Counted from the stretch's first letter, positions 1-6,370 are shown. The stretch is DNA of 12,214 nucleotides from Patescibacteria group bacterium (GCA_018971745.1 JAGXAD010000005.1:1-12214); one strand, 5' to 3'. Numbers and translations: made by a program. Notes: a model not told the origin generated them from the letters alone.

Positions 1-740
1 GATCCGATGTCAATTGATATCAATTCCTTTTTCTTCAACGAATCCGGAACGTCATCATTCATAATTCTTTGCGCCAAGCCCTCCACAATTGCGGTCTTGC
101 CCACGCCAGCCTCGCCGATTAAAACAGGATTATTTTTTGTGCGGCGCGAAAGCACCTGCATCAGGCGCCTGATTTCGCGATCGCGGCCGATTACCGGGTC
201 CAATTTTTCTTCGCGGCTAAGCGCGGTTAAATTTTTTGCGTACTTTTCAAGCACATTGTATTTCGCTTCCGGCTCCGGATCGGTTACGCGCTGTGAGCCG
301 CGAAGTCCCGCCAATGCTTTCAAAATGTCGTCATGCGAAATGCCCATTTCCGCAATAACTTCTTTTGCGCGAGTCGGCACCTCGGAGAGAGCCAGGAGCA
401 AATGCTCGGTTGAAATAAATTCGTCTTTCAGAGCAACCGCTTCTTTTTGCGCCTGCTCCATTACCCGTCCCAAATCCTGCGAAAGATAAAGCGAAGCAAT
501 GGCTCCGGTTGCGTGCACCCGCGGCAGAGTTTCTAAAAGCTGAAGCATTCTGTCCGCAACCGTCGGCACGTCAATGTTCAATTTTTCCAAAACCGCATCC
601 ACCGTGCCTTCTTCCTGCAATACCAAAGCCGCGAGCAAATGCAAAGGCTCAATTTGCTGATGCGAGCGCTCAATCGCGAGATCATGCGATTTTTTAAGCA
701 CTTCCTGGGCTTTGACCGTAAAATTATTGAATGGAGTCAT
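1..740 (-). CDS. clpB: ClpB-type AAA+ disaggregase, N-terminal part (cut by window edge)
   Basis: ATP-driven chaperone that pulls apart protein aggregates, normally with DnaK. Only the first 246 residues are visible; the frame stays open to the left edge. Residues 1-145 form the double Clp-N repeat, with ClpB-like features (FTVKAQEVL at 7-15, [10 protein letters not shown] at 27-36, [11 protein letters not shown] at 108-118). AAA domain 1 then begins, with [21 protein letters not shown] at 184-204 (family hallmark) and Walker A GEAGVGKT at 209-216. ClpC is less likely because the linker and N-domain read as ClpB. The ATG at 740-738 has no obvious Shine-Dalgarno site. A CIRCE operator and a sigma-70-like promoter lie about 80-120 nt upstream, so heat-shock control through HrcA is inferred. 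Confidence 0.93.
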   Translation of the reverse strand, partial: MTPFNNFTVKAQEVLKKSHDLAIERSHQQIEPLHLLAALVLQEEGTVDAVLEKLNIDVPTVADRMLQLLETLPRVHATGAIASLYLSQDLGRVMEQAQKEAVALKDEFISTEHLLLALSEVPTRAKEVIAEMGISHDDILKALAGLRGSQRVTDPEPEAKYNVLEKYAKNLTALSREEKLDPVIGRDREIRRLMQVLSRRTKNNPVLIGEAGVGKTAIVEGLAQRIMNDDVPDSLKKKELISIDIG

Positions 741-821
741 AACGATAGAATTTAAGTTTGCATAAAGCCGCTTCTTATAAAAAGTATAACATAAAAATCA
801 TTAAAATGATTGTTTATAACC

Positions 822-849
822 ATTATAACAAAATTAGCACTCAAGTCAA
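822..849 (-). promoter_or_regulatory. clpB promoter with extended -10
   Basis: On the minus strand, TTGACT (849-844), a 16-nt spacer and TATAAT (827-822) preceded by TGT, which gives an extended -10. The predicted start is near 815, leaving a leader of about 75 nt before the clpB ATG. The -35 box lies inside the CIRCE operator. Confidence 0.8.
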
Positions 850-860
850 GAGAGTGCTAA
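834..860 (-). promoter_or_regulatory. CIRCE operator (HrcA binding site)
   Basis: TTAGCACTC (834-842), nine bases, GAGTGCTAA (852-860). This is an exact match to the CIRCE consensus bound by the heat-shock repressor HrcA. It covers the -35 box and the spacer of the clpB promoter, so bound HrcA would block RNA polymerase. No hrcA gene is in this window. Confidence 0.93.
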
Positions 861-920
861 CGCGATGCGTGCAGGCATTTTTTCTCAACCAAGAAAGAGA
901 CCCCTTACACTCCCCTATGA

Positions 921-935
921 TGCCGCTTCGCGGCA
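921..935. repeat. Small hairpin in the 861-1051 gap
   Basis: TGCCGC (921-926) and GCGGCA (930-935) form a 6-bp stem with a 3-nt loop, followed by TTTT on the plus strand. No plus-strand gene precedes it, so its role is unknown. I see no gene in 861-994. Confidence 0.4.
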
Positions 936-994
936 CTTTTAACACCTTCCTGAATTCAAAAAAGATGCTTGCGCACATCGCCAATAAAGGGAAT

Positions 995-1026
995 AAAAAA
1001 ACGGGTCGCGCAAACAATGCGACCCG
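995..1026 (-). terminator. Intrinsic terminator after the lipoprotein gene
   Basis: Perfect 8-bp stem CGGGTCGC (1002-1009) / GCGACCCG (1019-1026) with a 9-nt loop. On the minus strand it is followed directly by a run of T (1000-995). It lies 26 nt past the stop codon of the gene at 1052-1783. Confidence 0.85.
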
Positions 1027-1051
1027 ACGCTGAAACAAAAATCTCAAAAAA

Positions 1052-1783
1052 TCACGGAATGGCTTTTTTCACGCCTTCACCAACTCCTTTGTCAAAAACG
1101 CTGCCTATAGCGTCACCCGGGCACAAAAGAAACGCATTCTCGCTGGATGGGTTATTAAGAGACCCGCCTTTAATCACGCGACGAAGCACATGGCCGTCGC
1201 GCCACACAATAACAAAGGTGTAGGTATTGCTTCTTACAAATTTATTCCGGGTATTGATACAAATGCGATCTATCACCTGCAGGGTATCCTCTTCCTCGTA
1301 TGTTTCTCCGTAATGGAGGCCTTTGAAATCGGAAAGAGCTTTTGCGTCCTCGGTGAGCTGTGCGCTTCCCGCGCCCATGCCGATTGCCGCAAGAGCTTCG
1401 TCGCCAAAAAGAGCCTGCGTGTTCGGAACCCGCTCTCCGGTTTGTTCGTCCAAATAAATCTTAAATCCTTTTTGACGAACCTCTTCGACGGAGGCGCCCA
1501 AAATACCCTTTTTCTCGTTGGATTCCGGAATGCTCAAAAATTTCTGTACCATACCCTCTATGTCTGAAACGCGGCACTGCAAACTTACCTTTCCTTTTTG
1601 ATCTTTTACGGGCCTGGCAAATTTATTAGGAAACTGATCTTCTTCTTCCTTGGTGCAGATTCTTTCGAATAACCTCGTGGTTTTAAAACTCCGGCTTTCT
1701 TTCAAAAGTATAGATGCACAGCCGGACGTCAAAAAACCGGCTGCCATAAACAAAACAACGGGAAAAAGTCTTTGCTTCAGCAC
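1052..1783 (-). CDS. Lipoprotein of unknown function
   Basis: 243 residues; I do not recognise the family. The N-terminus has two basic residues (K3, R5), a hydrophobic stretch (7-18) and LTSGC ending in C22, so a lipobox and lipid anchoring on the outer face of the membrane are likely; Thr at -3 is less usual, with Leu at -4. The rest is soluble and mixed charged, with a cysteine pair possible among C43, C69, C175 and C222. The start is GTG at 1783-1781, chosen because AAGGTG sits 5 nt upstream and the signal peptide begins right there. It follows the htrA terminator, and a T-rich intrinsic terminator follows its stop, so it is probably a single-gene unit. A surface or periplasmic role is inferred from the anchor only. 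Confidence 0.75.
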   Translation of the reverse strand: MLKQRLFPVVLFMAAGFLTSGCASILLKESRSFKTTRLFERICTKEEEDQFPNKFARPVKDQKGKVSLQCRVSDIEGMVQKFLSIPESNEKKGILGASVEEVRQKGFKIYLDEQTGERVPNTQALFGDEALAAIGMGAGSAQLTEDAKALSDFKGLHYGETYEEEDTLQVIDRICINTRNKFVRSNTYTFVIVWRDGHVLRRVIKGGSLNNPSSENAFLLCPGDAIGSVFDKGVGEGVKKAIP

Positions 1784-1788
1784 AATAT

Positions 1789-1794
1789 CACCTT
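1789..1794 (-). promoter_or_regulatory. Shine-Dalgarno site fixing the GTG start of the lipoprotein
   Basis: AAGGTG on the minus strand, 5 nt before GTG at 1783-1781. It supports a non-ATG start, and is notable because most genes in this window lack a clear ribosome binding site. Confidence 0.65.
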
Positions 1795-1847
1795 CAAATA
1801 TTATTTCTTATTTCAATGTCCTGCTTTATAGACTACGCCTAAGACAG

Positions 1848-1881
1848 AAAAAAACAAGAGCGGAACGCTACTTCCGCTCTT
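1848..1881 (-). terminator. Intrinsic terminator overlapping the htrA stop codon
   Basis: Perfect 10-bp stem AAGAGCGGAA (1856-1865) / TTCCGCTCTT (1872-1881) with a 6-nt loop. On the minus strand, G and then seven T (1854-1848) follow. The stem uses the last htrA codons and the loop contains most of the TAG stop (1870-1868). Confidence 0.9.
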
Positions 1882-3145
1882 CAAGCGTAATTTTCACGTC
1901 CATTTCACTGCCGTTACGATTGACGCGCACGGTAATTTCCTCGCCGACCGCGTATTTTCCGATAAGGTCGCTTAATAAATGATCGGCGTCAATCGCTTCC
2001 CCGTTTACGGCAAGAATAATGTCGCCTGATTTGATGCCGGCTTTGTCAGCCGGGCTTTGTTTCACCACCGCAGGATTTTTTTCGTCTCCCAAAACCAAAG
2101 CGCCTCGTTCAGACGCAAGTTTTTTTTCTTTGGCAAGTTCCGACGAAATCATGACATAGCGCACGCCCAAAAACGGATGCGTGATTTTTCCACTTTTCTC
2201 AACAGACGCAATGTCGCGTTTTGCTTTGTTGATGCCGATGGCAAAACCGATGTTCTCAGCCCCGGATGCCATTGCCGTATTCATGCCAATAACTTCTCCG
2301 CGCAAATTAAGCAGAGGCCCGCCTGAATTTCCCGGATTGATTGCGGCATCCGTTTGAATCAAATCAGTCAGATTTTCCGAGCCGATGTCGCCGCCCGATG
2401 CGGTGATGGATCGTTTGAGGCCGGACACGATGCCCACGCTTACCGTGTTTGAAAATTCGCCCAAGGCATTGCCAATGGCAATCACGGTCTGCCCCACGTC
2501 AATCGCGCTTGAATTGCCAAGAGTCAAAATCGGCAGACCGCTTTTTTCAATTTTAACAATTGCAAGGTCATCCACCGGATCGCGCGCCAAAACTTTTGCC
2601 GGATATTTTGATCCGTCATTTAAAAATACGGTGTAGTCAGCGCCGGTATCCGCCACCACATGCTTGTTCGTCACAATCATGCCGTCCGTTGATACGATAA
2701 ACCCGGTGCCGGCAGAGACCTGCTGTTTGGTTGTTCCCTTCTGGCGATACTGCGGAACTTGCGGCGCAGGAAAATCTTTGAAGAACTGCTGGAAGAACGG
2801 GTCATTGCCGAACGGATTCACAAAATACTGTTCCACCACCGGCACATCCTTTGACGCGACAATGCTCACGACCGCGGGTGACGCGCGCTTTACCACCGAG
2901 ACCACCAATTCGTCCTGACGCTGGATTTTTTCGTTAATCTGGCTAATGGACTGCTGAAGCGGCACAGGTAAAAATCTGTTGTTCAAAAACTCAAACCCGC
3001 CCCCGAACAAAAACAAAATCCCCGCGCTCGTAGCAAGCGAAATAACAAACGCGACAAGCGCTACAAGCAATACAAACTGCTTGCGCGGCATTTCGCGAAA
3101 ACTATCATTGTTTTTTTTATGTTCCTCAAAAATTTGGTTTTCCAT
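1868..3145 (-). CDS. htrA: HtrA/DegP-family serine protease, membrane-anchored, one PDZ domain
   Basis: Trypsin-like quality-control protease and chaperone acting outside the cytoplasmic membrane on damaged proteins. In its 425 residues: a basic cytosolic start (1-22), one membrane helix (about 24-47), a stalk (50-90) and a protease domain (about 90-318). The catalytic triad is H162 (in TNKHVVAD), D193 (in VDDLAIVK) and S274 (in NPGNSGGP). A single PDZ domain follows (about 325-422, with AGIKSGDIILAVNG at 369-382). This matches the length and layout of DegS/HtrA proteins with one PDZ. The ATG at 3145-3143 fits the short basic N-tail; no good Shine-Dalgarno site is seen. An AT-rich stretch upstream (3146-3190) may hold its promoter but no strong box pair is evident. 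It diverges from the Nudix gene. Function is sure; the exact subtype is not. Confidence 0.95.
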   Translation of the reverse strand: MENQIFEEHKKNNDSFREMPRKQFVLLVALVAFVISLATSAGILFLFGGGFEFLNNRFLPVPLQQSISQINEKIQRQDELVVSVVKRASPAVVSIVASKDVPVVEQYFVNPFGNDPFFQQFFKDFPAPQVPQYRQKGTTKQQVSAGTGFIVSTDGMIVTNKHVVADTGADYTVFLNDGSKYPAKVLARDPVDDLAIVKIEKSGLPILTLGNSSAIDVGQTVIAIGNALGEFSNTVSVGIVSGLKRSITASGGDIGSENLTDLIQTDAAINPGNSGGPLLNLRGEVIGMNTAMASGAENIGFAIGINKAKRDIASVEKSGKITHPFLGVRYVMISSELAKEKKLASERGALVLGDEKNPAVVKQSPADKAGIKSGDIILAVNGEAIDADHLLSDLIGKYAVGEEITVRVNRNGSEMDVKITLEERK

Positions 3146-3194
3146 CTTACATTATTACGATATATATCCTTATAAAGTTGCAAAACTCAAACGC

Positions 3195-3222
3195 TTGACA
3201 TTATTTTAATTAGTGATACAAT
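3195..3222 (+). promoter_or_regulatory. Promoter of the Nudix gene
   Basis: TTGACA (3195-3200), a 16-nt spacer and TACAAT (3217-3222) preceded by TGA, i.e. an extended -10. The predicted start is near 3229, giving a leader of about 77 nt. It excludes the GTG at 3213 as the real start codon, because that GTG lies inside the promoter. Confidence 0.8.
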
Positions 3223-3305
3223 ATAATTATAGAACTTTGACAGGCCAATTTCAAGGCATAACGCCTGAAAAGGGCTCAAAAACAAATCTCAGAAAGGATA
3301 GGAGA

Positions 3306-4535
3306 ATGACAATTGAAGAACGAGCAAAACAAGAAGCAGAACAAGCAGATTACTCAGAAAGAATGGCAATCCGTTTTGCCGAGCGCGGCCTGCGGGCAGA
3401 TGAGGCGCTCAAAATAAAGGAGAAACGAAAAACAGTGCACGGGCTGTTGTTTGACCCGTCGCCGCACAATGACGATGACAGAATTCTTTTTGTAAGGAAC
3501 CTCGCTGATTCCCCGACTAGTTCGGGCGATTCGGGCAAACCAGCCGGATGGGGGCTTCCCGGCGGCGGCATGGAAATCATTTTTGATGTATGGGAAAACC
3601 ATGCCCCGGCACAACTACCGACGCTAAAAGGACACGAACACTTTACGGAAGCGTATTTTGACACCCTTGGCGCGGAATTGCTTACCCTGGAAGAACAAAC
3701 CCTTGATAAAGCCGACCGGCGGCTGAATGATGTTATCCGGCAATATAATTTCCTTACCAAACTTTCACTCACGACACGCATAGATGGAGAAATGCGGTCA
3801 TTCACCGTCATCCCAGTGCGCGAAGAAACTGTTTCTGAAACCGTGCGGCGCGAAGTGTTTGCCGAATGCGGCGTATTCGTAAAACCGCTGTTGCTCGGAC
3901 GGCGCAAGCGCGAATGGGTCGCGGTGGATGAGAGCACCGACCGGAACCATTACAACTTTGTAGTACCAATCATGTTTGACCAAATGTCTGTTTCGGACCC
4001 GACCGAAATCACCGAAATAGACAAACGGCAATGGGTTTCATTACAAAACCCGGTTATGGATATTTGGAGGGACACGCCTGATACGCTGGCATATTTCAAG
4101 CACATCAAGCGTATCCGGAATGCGGTCGGCGCGATGAATGAAATCTCCAGGAGTTTTATTGACGATACGGATTCATACCGCCACATTCCGTTTTGGACAT
4201 TCCATGAGTCCTGGCACTACACCCAAAAAGTGCTCGGACGAAAAAACATCAAAGGCGGAGCAACATGGTACCCGCTGATGAAATGGATGACTGCGACTAA
4301 AACGGATATCATTACCAGCCCCGACCAACTCAAAGAAGTGTTCGGTGACATTGACCAATACTTCGGGCCGCCGGAAATCGAAAAACAGGCGCCACCAATC
4401 GAAGCGGAGACGCAGGCAAATCAATCAGTTGAGGTTTCCGCAACGGAAGAAAACGGCGCTGACACTGGTGTCCTTCTTCCCGGAGAAGAACAATACGATG
4501 AACGGAAAGAATGGGAAGAGTGGTTAAAAAAATAA
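3306..4535 (+). CDS. Nudix-type hydrolase with split Nudix box
   Basis: Predicted to cleave a nucleoside diphosphate linked to another group; the substrate is unknown. 409 residues, long for a Nudix protein (usually 130-250). A beta-strand region with VHGLLFD (44-50) and ILFVRN (60-65) leads to GWGLPGGGME (81-90), the first half of the Nudix box. The second half, with E174 and REVFAECGV (182-190), comes only about 80 residues later, so the box is interrupted. In REVFAECG one glutamate of the usual EE pair is alanine. Residues 193-275 continue the fold; 276-355 are a helix-rich part with many Trp and His (HIPFWTFHESWH, 293-304) I cannot assign; the tail (356-409) is acidic and probably flexible. 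ATG at 3306 is preceded by AAAGGA with 7-nt spacing; an in-frame GTG at 3213 is rejected. Own promoter and terminator, so monocistronic. Confidence 0.75.
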   Translation: MTIEERAKQEAEQADYSERMAIRFAERGLRADEALKIKEKRKTVHGLLFDPSPHNDDDRILFVRNLADSPTSSGDSGKPAGWGLPGGGMEIIFDVWENHAPAQLPTLKGHEHFTEAYFDTLGAELLTLEEQTLDKADRRLNDVIRQYNFLTKLSLTTRIDGEMRSFTVIPVREETVSETVRREVFAECGVFVKPLLLGRRKREWVAVDESTDRNHYNFVVPIMFDQMSVSDPTEITEIDKRQWVSLQNPVMDIWRDTPDTLAYFKHIKRIRNAVGAMNEISRSFIDDTDSYRHIPFWTFHESWHYTQKVLGRKNIKGGATWYPLMKWMTATKTDIITSPDQLKEVFGDIDQYFGPPEIEKQAPPIEAETQANQSVEVSATEENGADTGVLLPGEEQYDERKEWEEWLKK

Positions 4536-4557
4536 ACTTAATACCAGCAATGCTGGC

Positions 4558-4593
4558 AAAAAGCCGGACTCCCTCGGGAGAACGGCTTTTTTT
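4558..4593 (+). terminator. Intrinsic terminator after the Nudix gene
   Basis: Stem AAAAAGCCG (4558-4566) / CGGCTTTTT (4583-4591) with an inner CTCC/GGAG stem (4569-4572 / 4577-4580) and seven T (4587-4593). The A-run on the left would let it act in both directions. A small hairpin CCAGC/GCTGG (4544-4556) precedes it. Confidence 0.88.
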
Positions 4594-4608
4594 ATATTTT
4601 CTAGCGAG

Positions 4609-4637
4609 CCCATGCGAAAATTTATTTTCGTGATGGG
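4609..4637. repeat. Intergenic hairpin
   Basis: CCCAT (4609-4613) pairs with ATGGG (4633-4637), and CGAAAAT (4615-4621) with ATTTTCG (4624-4630). The whole is an interrupted stem of 12 pairs with a 2-nt loop. It lies between the converging Nudix and nfu genes; role unknown. Confidence 0.55.
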
Positions 4638-4653
4638 TGAGCGACGGAAATTC

Positions 4654-4675
4654 AAGAAATGCCGCGGCATTTCTT
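4654..4675. repeat. 22-bp perfect palindrome, possible terminator
   Basis: AAGAAATGCCG (4654-4664) followed at once by its exact reverse complement (4665-4675), then ATTTTT on the plus strand. It lies 39 nt past the nfu stop. It could be a back-up terminator between converging genes or a protein site. Confidence 0.55.
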
Positions 4676-4714
4676 ATTTTTCCATTCACTAATCACCAGC
4701 AACTAATCGTTGCC

Positions 4715-4933
4715 TCACACCGCCTCAACCCGTTCAATGCCGTGAATGTTTGATTTGAGCATATCTTCAATGCCGGCTTTAAGCGTAAGCGAAGCAAGCG
4801 GGCATCCGTGGCACGTTCCCAGCAATTTTACGCGCACCACGCCGTCTTTATAATCAACAAATTCAACATCGCCTCTGTGCATGGCAAGCAAAGGCCGAAC
4901 CTGTTGCAATACTTTTTTGATTTCTGTTTCCAT
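4715..4933 (-). CDS. nfu: Nfu-type iron-sulfur cluster carrier
   Basis: Small scaffold/carrier that holds a [4Fe-4S] cluster between two subunits and passes it to target enzymes. 72 residues, about the size of a bare NifU C-terminal domain. The family motif GTCHGCPLAS (39-48) holds the cluster-binding C41 and C44, followed by the typical helix TLKAGIEDML (50-59) and the VxxV end (69-72). It is the last gene of a tight run: sodA, a two-helix membrane protein, then nfu, with a 5-nt gap before its ATG at 4933-4931. No Shine-Dalgarno site is evident, so translation may depend on coupling. In classic NifU this domain is fused to the scaffold; here the scaffold is a separate gene at 7823-8488. Confidence 0.92.
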   Translation of the reverse strand: METEIKKVLQQVRPLLAMHRGDVEFVDYKDGVVRVKLLGTCHGCPLASLTLKAGIEDMLKSNIHGIERVEAV

Positions 4934-4938
4934 TAGAT

Positions 4939-5172
4939 TTACATGGTTAACCTGTACTTATAAATCAGACCAAGCGCAATCAAGCCCCAAACCACCGAAA
5001 ACAAAGTAACAATTCTGCCTTCTTTTTTCAAGTCGGGCTCGCGTAAAAACAAAATCCCAAGAATCAATCCGGAAAAAATCGGATTGAGCGCGGCAATCAC
5101 CACTGCCCAGAAAAAAAGACGGTTCTTGCGCACGCTTGCCTGTTCAATTTTTTGGTTTGCGGTTTCGTTCAT
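4939..5172 (-). CDS. Small two-helix membrane protein
   Basis: 77 residues; family not recognised. A charged, polar N-tail (1-19) is followed by helix 1 (about 20-42, NRLFFWAVVIAALNPIFSG region), a charged loop REPDLKKEGR, and helix 2 (about 53-70), ending in basic residues. The start at 5172 is chosen because its ATG overlaps the superoxide dismutase stop as ATGA (5172-5169), a classic translational coupling; an in-frame ATG at 5190 would overlap the dismutase by 22 nt. Being wedged between sodA and nfu suggests a link to oxidative stress or iron-sulfur supply, but this is only context. Confidence 0.8.
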   Translation of the reverse strand: MNETANQKIEQASVRKNRLFFWAVVIAALNPIFSGLILGILFLREPDLKKEGRIVTLFSVVWGLIALGLIYKYRLTM

Positions 5173-5753
5173 ATTTGATAGTTTGCGCAAAGTTCATTTA
5201 CATAGCCCCAATCAATGTTTTTGAAAAACGCCTCAATGTACGCTTTGCGACCTGTTGCAAAATCAAAAAAATACGCGTGTTCGTACACATCCATAATGAA
5301 GAGTGCCGCCATGTTCCACACGCCGCCTTGATTGTGCGAATCGCACAGAACATTGCGCAATTTTTTCTCGTCCAAATCGTACCCGAGCACGACCCAGCCG
5401 CGGCTGCAAAGCCCCATGGCGCGAAATTCCTGCTCCCATTTTTCGTATGAGCCAAAATCGCGTTCAATCGTTTCTCGGATTTTTCCGGAGCACGCCGAAC
5501 CGCCGCTTTTCATATTGTCAAAATATCCTTCGTGGAGCTTAACGCCGTTTAAGGCAAAGGTCTCCTCCATTTTTAATTCCCGCAAATCGCTGAAAGTCGC
5601 ATTTGCGGTTGAAACATCAACCGTTTTTAATTTTTCCTCAATCTCACCGGTTTTTTTTACATAGCCCGCATAAAGCACGTCGTGGTGTTCTTTTAATTGT
5701 TTCTCAGAAATTCCTTCCAGCTGAGCATATTTTAATGGTTTGATTTCGCGCAT
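5169..5753 (-). CDS. sodA: Fe/Mn superoxide dismutase
   Basis: Turns superoxide into oxygen and hydrogen peroxide. 194 residues from the ATG at 5753-5751, the usual length. An N-terminal helical hairpin (KEHHDVLYAGYV, 21-32) is followed by a C-terminal alpha/beta domain. Metal ligands by family alignment: H23, H74 (in VKLHEGYF), D155 and H159 (in MDVYEHAYF, 154-162). The Trp usual in DxWEH is Tyr157. The HHxxLYxGYV pattern is closer to the Bacillus-type branch than to E. coli SodA/SodB; iron or manganese cannot be told from sequence. A TTG 15 nt upstream keeps the frame open but ATG is preferred. Heads the sodA-membrane protein-nfu run; a long AT-rich hairpin separates it from the Rieske gene upstream. 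No signal peptide, so cytosolic. Confidence 0.94.
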   Translation of the reverse strand: MREIKPLKYAQLEGISEKQLKEHHDVLYAGYVKKTGEIEEKLKTVDVSTANATFSDLRELKMEETFALNGVKLHEGYFDNMKSGGSACSGKIRETIERDFGSYEKWEQEFRAMGLCSRGWVVLGYDLDEKKLRNVLCDSHNQGGVWNMAALFIMDVYEHAYFFDFATGRKAYIEAFFKNIDWGYVNELCANYQI

Positions 5754-5760
5754 AATTTTG

Positions 5761-5842
5761 AAAATCAAAACTCAAAACGCAAAAGTTTAATTCAAAAGTT
5801 AAAAATTTTGAATTTTAATTTGCGATTTTGACTTTTGATTTT
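5761..5842 (-). repeat. AT-rich long imperfect hairpin between the Rieske and sodA genes
   Basis: The arms 5761-5797 and 5806-5842 (37 nt each) are near reverse complements: a 10-bp match, one mismatch, TCAAAA, a bulge, CGCAAA, a small internal loop, then ATTCAAAA, with an 8-nt loop. It fills the whole gap between the two genes and could end the Rieske transcript or sit in the sodA leader. Confidence 0.65.
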
Positions 5843-5847
5843 TGAAT

Positions 5848-6189
5848 TTAGAGATAACTTATTTTACCATTTTCAACAATAAGTTCAAGTTTCCGCAAAG
5901 GCGATTCAGCGGGCGGCGTTAAAATCTCGCCGGTAGCGGCGTCAAAATGCGAACCGTGCCACTGACATTTTAACAAACATTTCTCGCCTTCTTTGCCGGC
6001 ACCCGCGCAATCTTCCGGCAGAAGCGGCCCGCCTTTATGCGGACAATAATTAACATACGCGTGATACTCCCCCGCGACATTTATAACAATGCCGTCCTTT
6101 CCGCCCGTTGCCGGAAATACTTTGAACGAGCCCGGAATTTTTAGCGCCTCCACGTCGCAAACGAATTTTTTTAATTGTTTTTGAACCAT
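5848..6189 (-). CDS. Rieske-type [2Fe-2S] protein
   Basis: Small soluble electron carrier, like ferredoxin components of ring-hydroxylating dioxygenases or the NirD subunit. 113 residues. The cluster ligands are all present: C49 and H51 (YCPHKGG) and C75 and H78 (CQWHGSHFD), with the family's glycine and proline surroundings (TGEI, 86-89; PLRKLEL, 97-103). There is no signal peptide or membrane helix, so it is cytosolic and not a bc1-type Rieske subunit. The 13-residue stretch PEDCAGAGKEGEK between the two motifs has extra cysteines C61 and C71. No oxygenase partner is in the window, so the acceptor is unknown. The ATG at 6189-6187 has no Shine-Dalgarno site, and a terminator-like hairpin ends about 11 nt upstream of it. 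Confidence 0.9.
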   Translation of the reverse strand: MVQKQLKKFVCDVEALKIPGSFKVFPATGGKDGIVINVAGEYHAYVNYCPHKGGPLLPEDCAGAGKEGEKCLLKCQWHGSHFDAATGEILTPPAESPLRKLELIVENGKISYL

Positions 6190-6199
6190 ATGTCTTGCT

Positions 6200-6232
6200 A
6201 AAAATAAAGCCGAGTATTTTTTGCTCGGCTTT
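6200..6232 (-). terminator. Terminator-like hairpin just upstream of the Rieske start
   Basis: Stem AAAGCCGAG (6206-6214) / CTCGGCTTT (6224-6232), perfect over 9 bp with a 9-nt loop. On the minus strand TTTATTTTT follows (6208-6200). The Rieske ATG is only 11 nt further, leaving no room for a promoter after it. Either it is leaky and ends the cupredoxin-gene transcript, or it is an attenuator in the Rieske leader. Confidence 0.65.
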
Positions 6233-6262
6233 CATTATTCATCGACTCAAATAACGCCTAAT

Positions 6263-6280
6263 TATTTTGGCGAGCGAGGA
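6263..6280. repeat. 18-bp direct repeat, copy 1
   Basis: TATTTTGGCGAGCGAGGA, identical to 6353-6370, 90 bp apart. In this copy ATTTTG (6265-6270) can pair with CAAAAT (6282-6287), leaving the GC-rich part in a loop. Confidence 0.75.
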
Positions 6281-6282
6281 GC

Positions 6283-6319
6283 AAAATACAAAACTTTGTT
6301 TTGTATTGTTTTGTATTTT
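6283..6319. repeat. Switchable hairpin with two alternative right arms
   Basis: AAAATACAAAAC (6283-6294) is perfectly complementary to 6308-6319 over 12 bp and to 6298-6307 over 10 bp. The two right arms are direct copies (GTTTTGTATT), so the left arm can pair with only one at a time. Confidence 0.6.
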
Positions 6320-6331
6320 ATCCGGTTGAGT

Positions 6332-6360
6332 CCAAAAGGGTTACATACCCCGTATTTTGG
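6332..6360 (-). repeat. Hairpin just past the cupredoxin-gene stop
   Basis: CCAAAA (6332-6337) pairs with TTTTGG (6355-6360), and inside it GGG (6338-6340) with CCC (6348-6350). The right arm is part of repeat copy 2. It may be a weak 3' end structure for the minus-strand gene that stops at 6375. Confidence 0.4.
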
Positions 6361-6370
6361 CGAGCGAGGA
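6353..6370. repeat. 18-bp direct repeat, copy 2
   Basis: Identical to 6263-6280; it ends 4 nt from the stop codon of the minus-strand gene at 6375. Confidence 0.75.

Noticed and set aside
841..1047. 68-codon minus-strand frame upstream of clpB
   Set aside because: It runs through a terminator, a hairpin and into the CIRCE/promoter region and has no ribosome binding site.
3213..3305. Longer Nudix protein starting at the GTG at 3213
   Set aside because: The GTG lies inside the promoter (-10 at 3217-3222); the ATG at 3306 has a spaced AAAGGA.
3350..3937. Long minus-strand frame opposite the Nudix gene (195 codons)
   Set aside because: It is a shadow of a frame with recognisable Nudix motifs; its translation is low-complexity, Ser/Arg-rich and has no domain.
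5754..5768. TTG start five codons upstream for the superoxide dismutase
   Set aside because: MREIKPL from the ATG at 5753 fits the family; the extension is in the AT-rich hairpin region.
6263..6370. CRISPR-like array
   Set aside because: Only two repeat copies, no third unit, no cas gene and no regular spacers.
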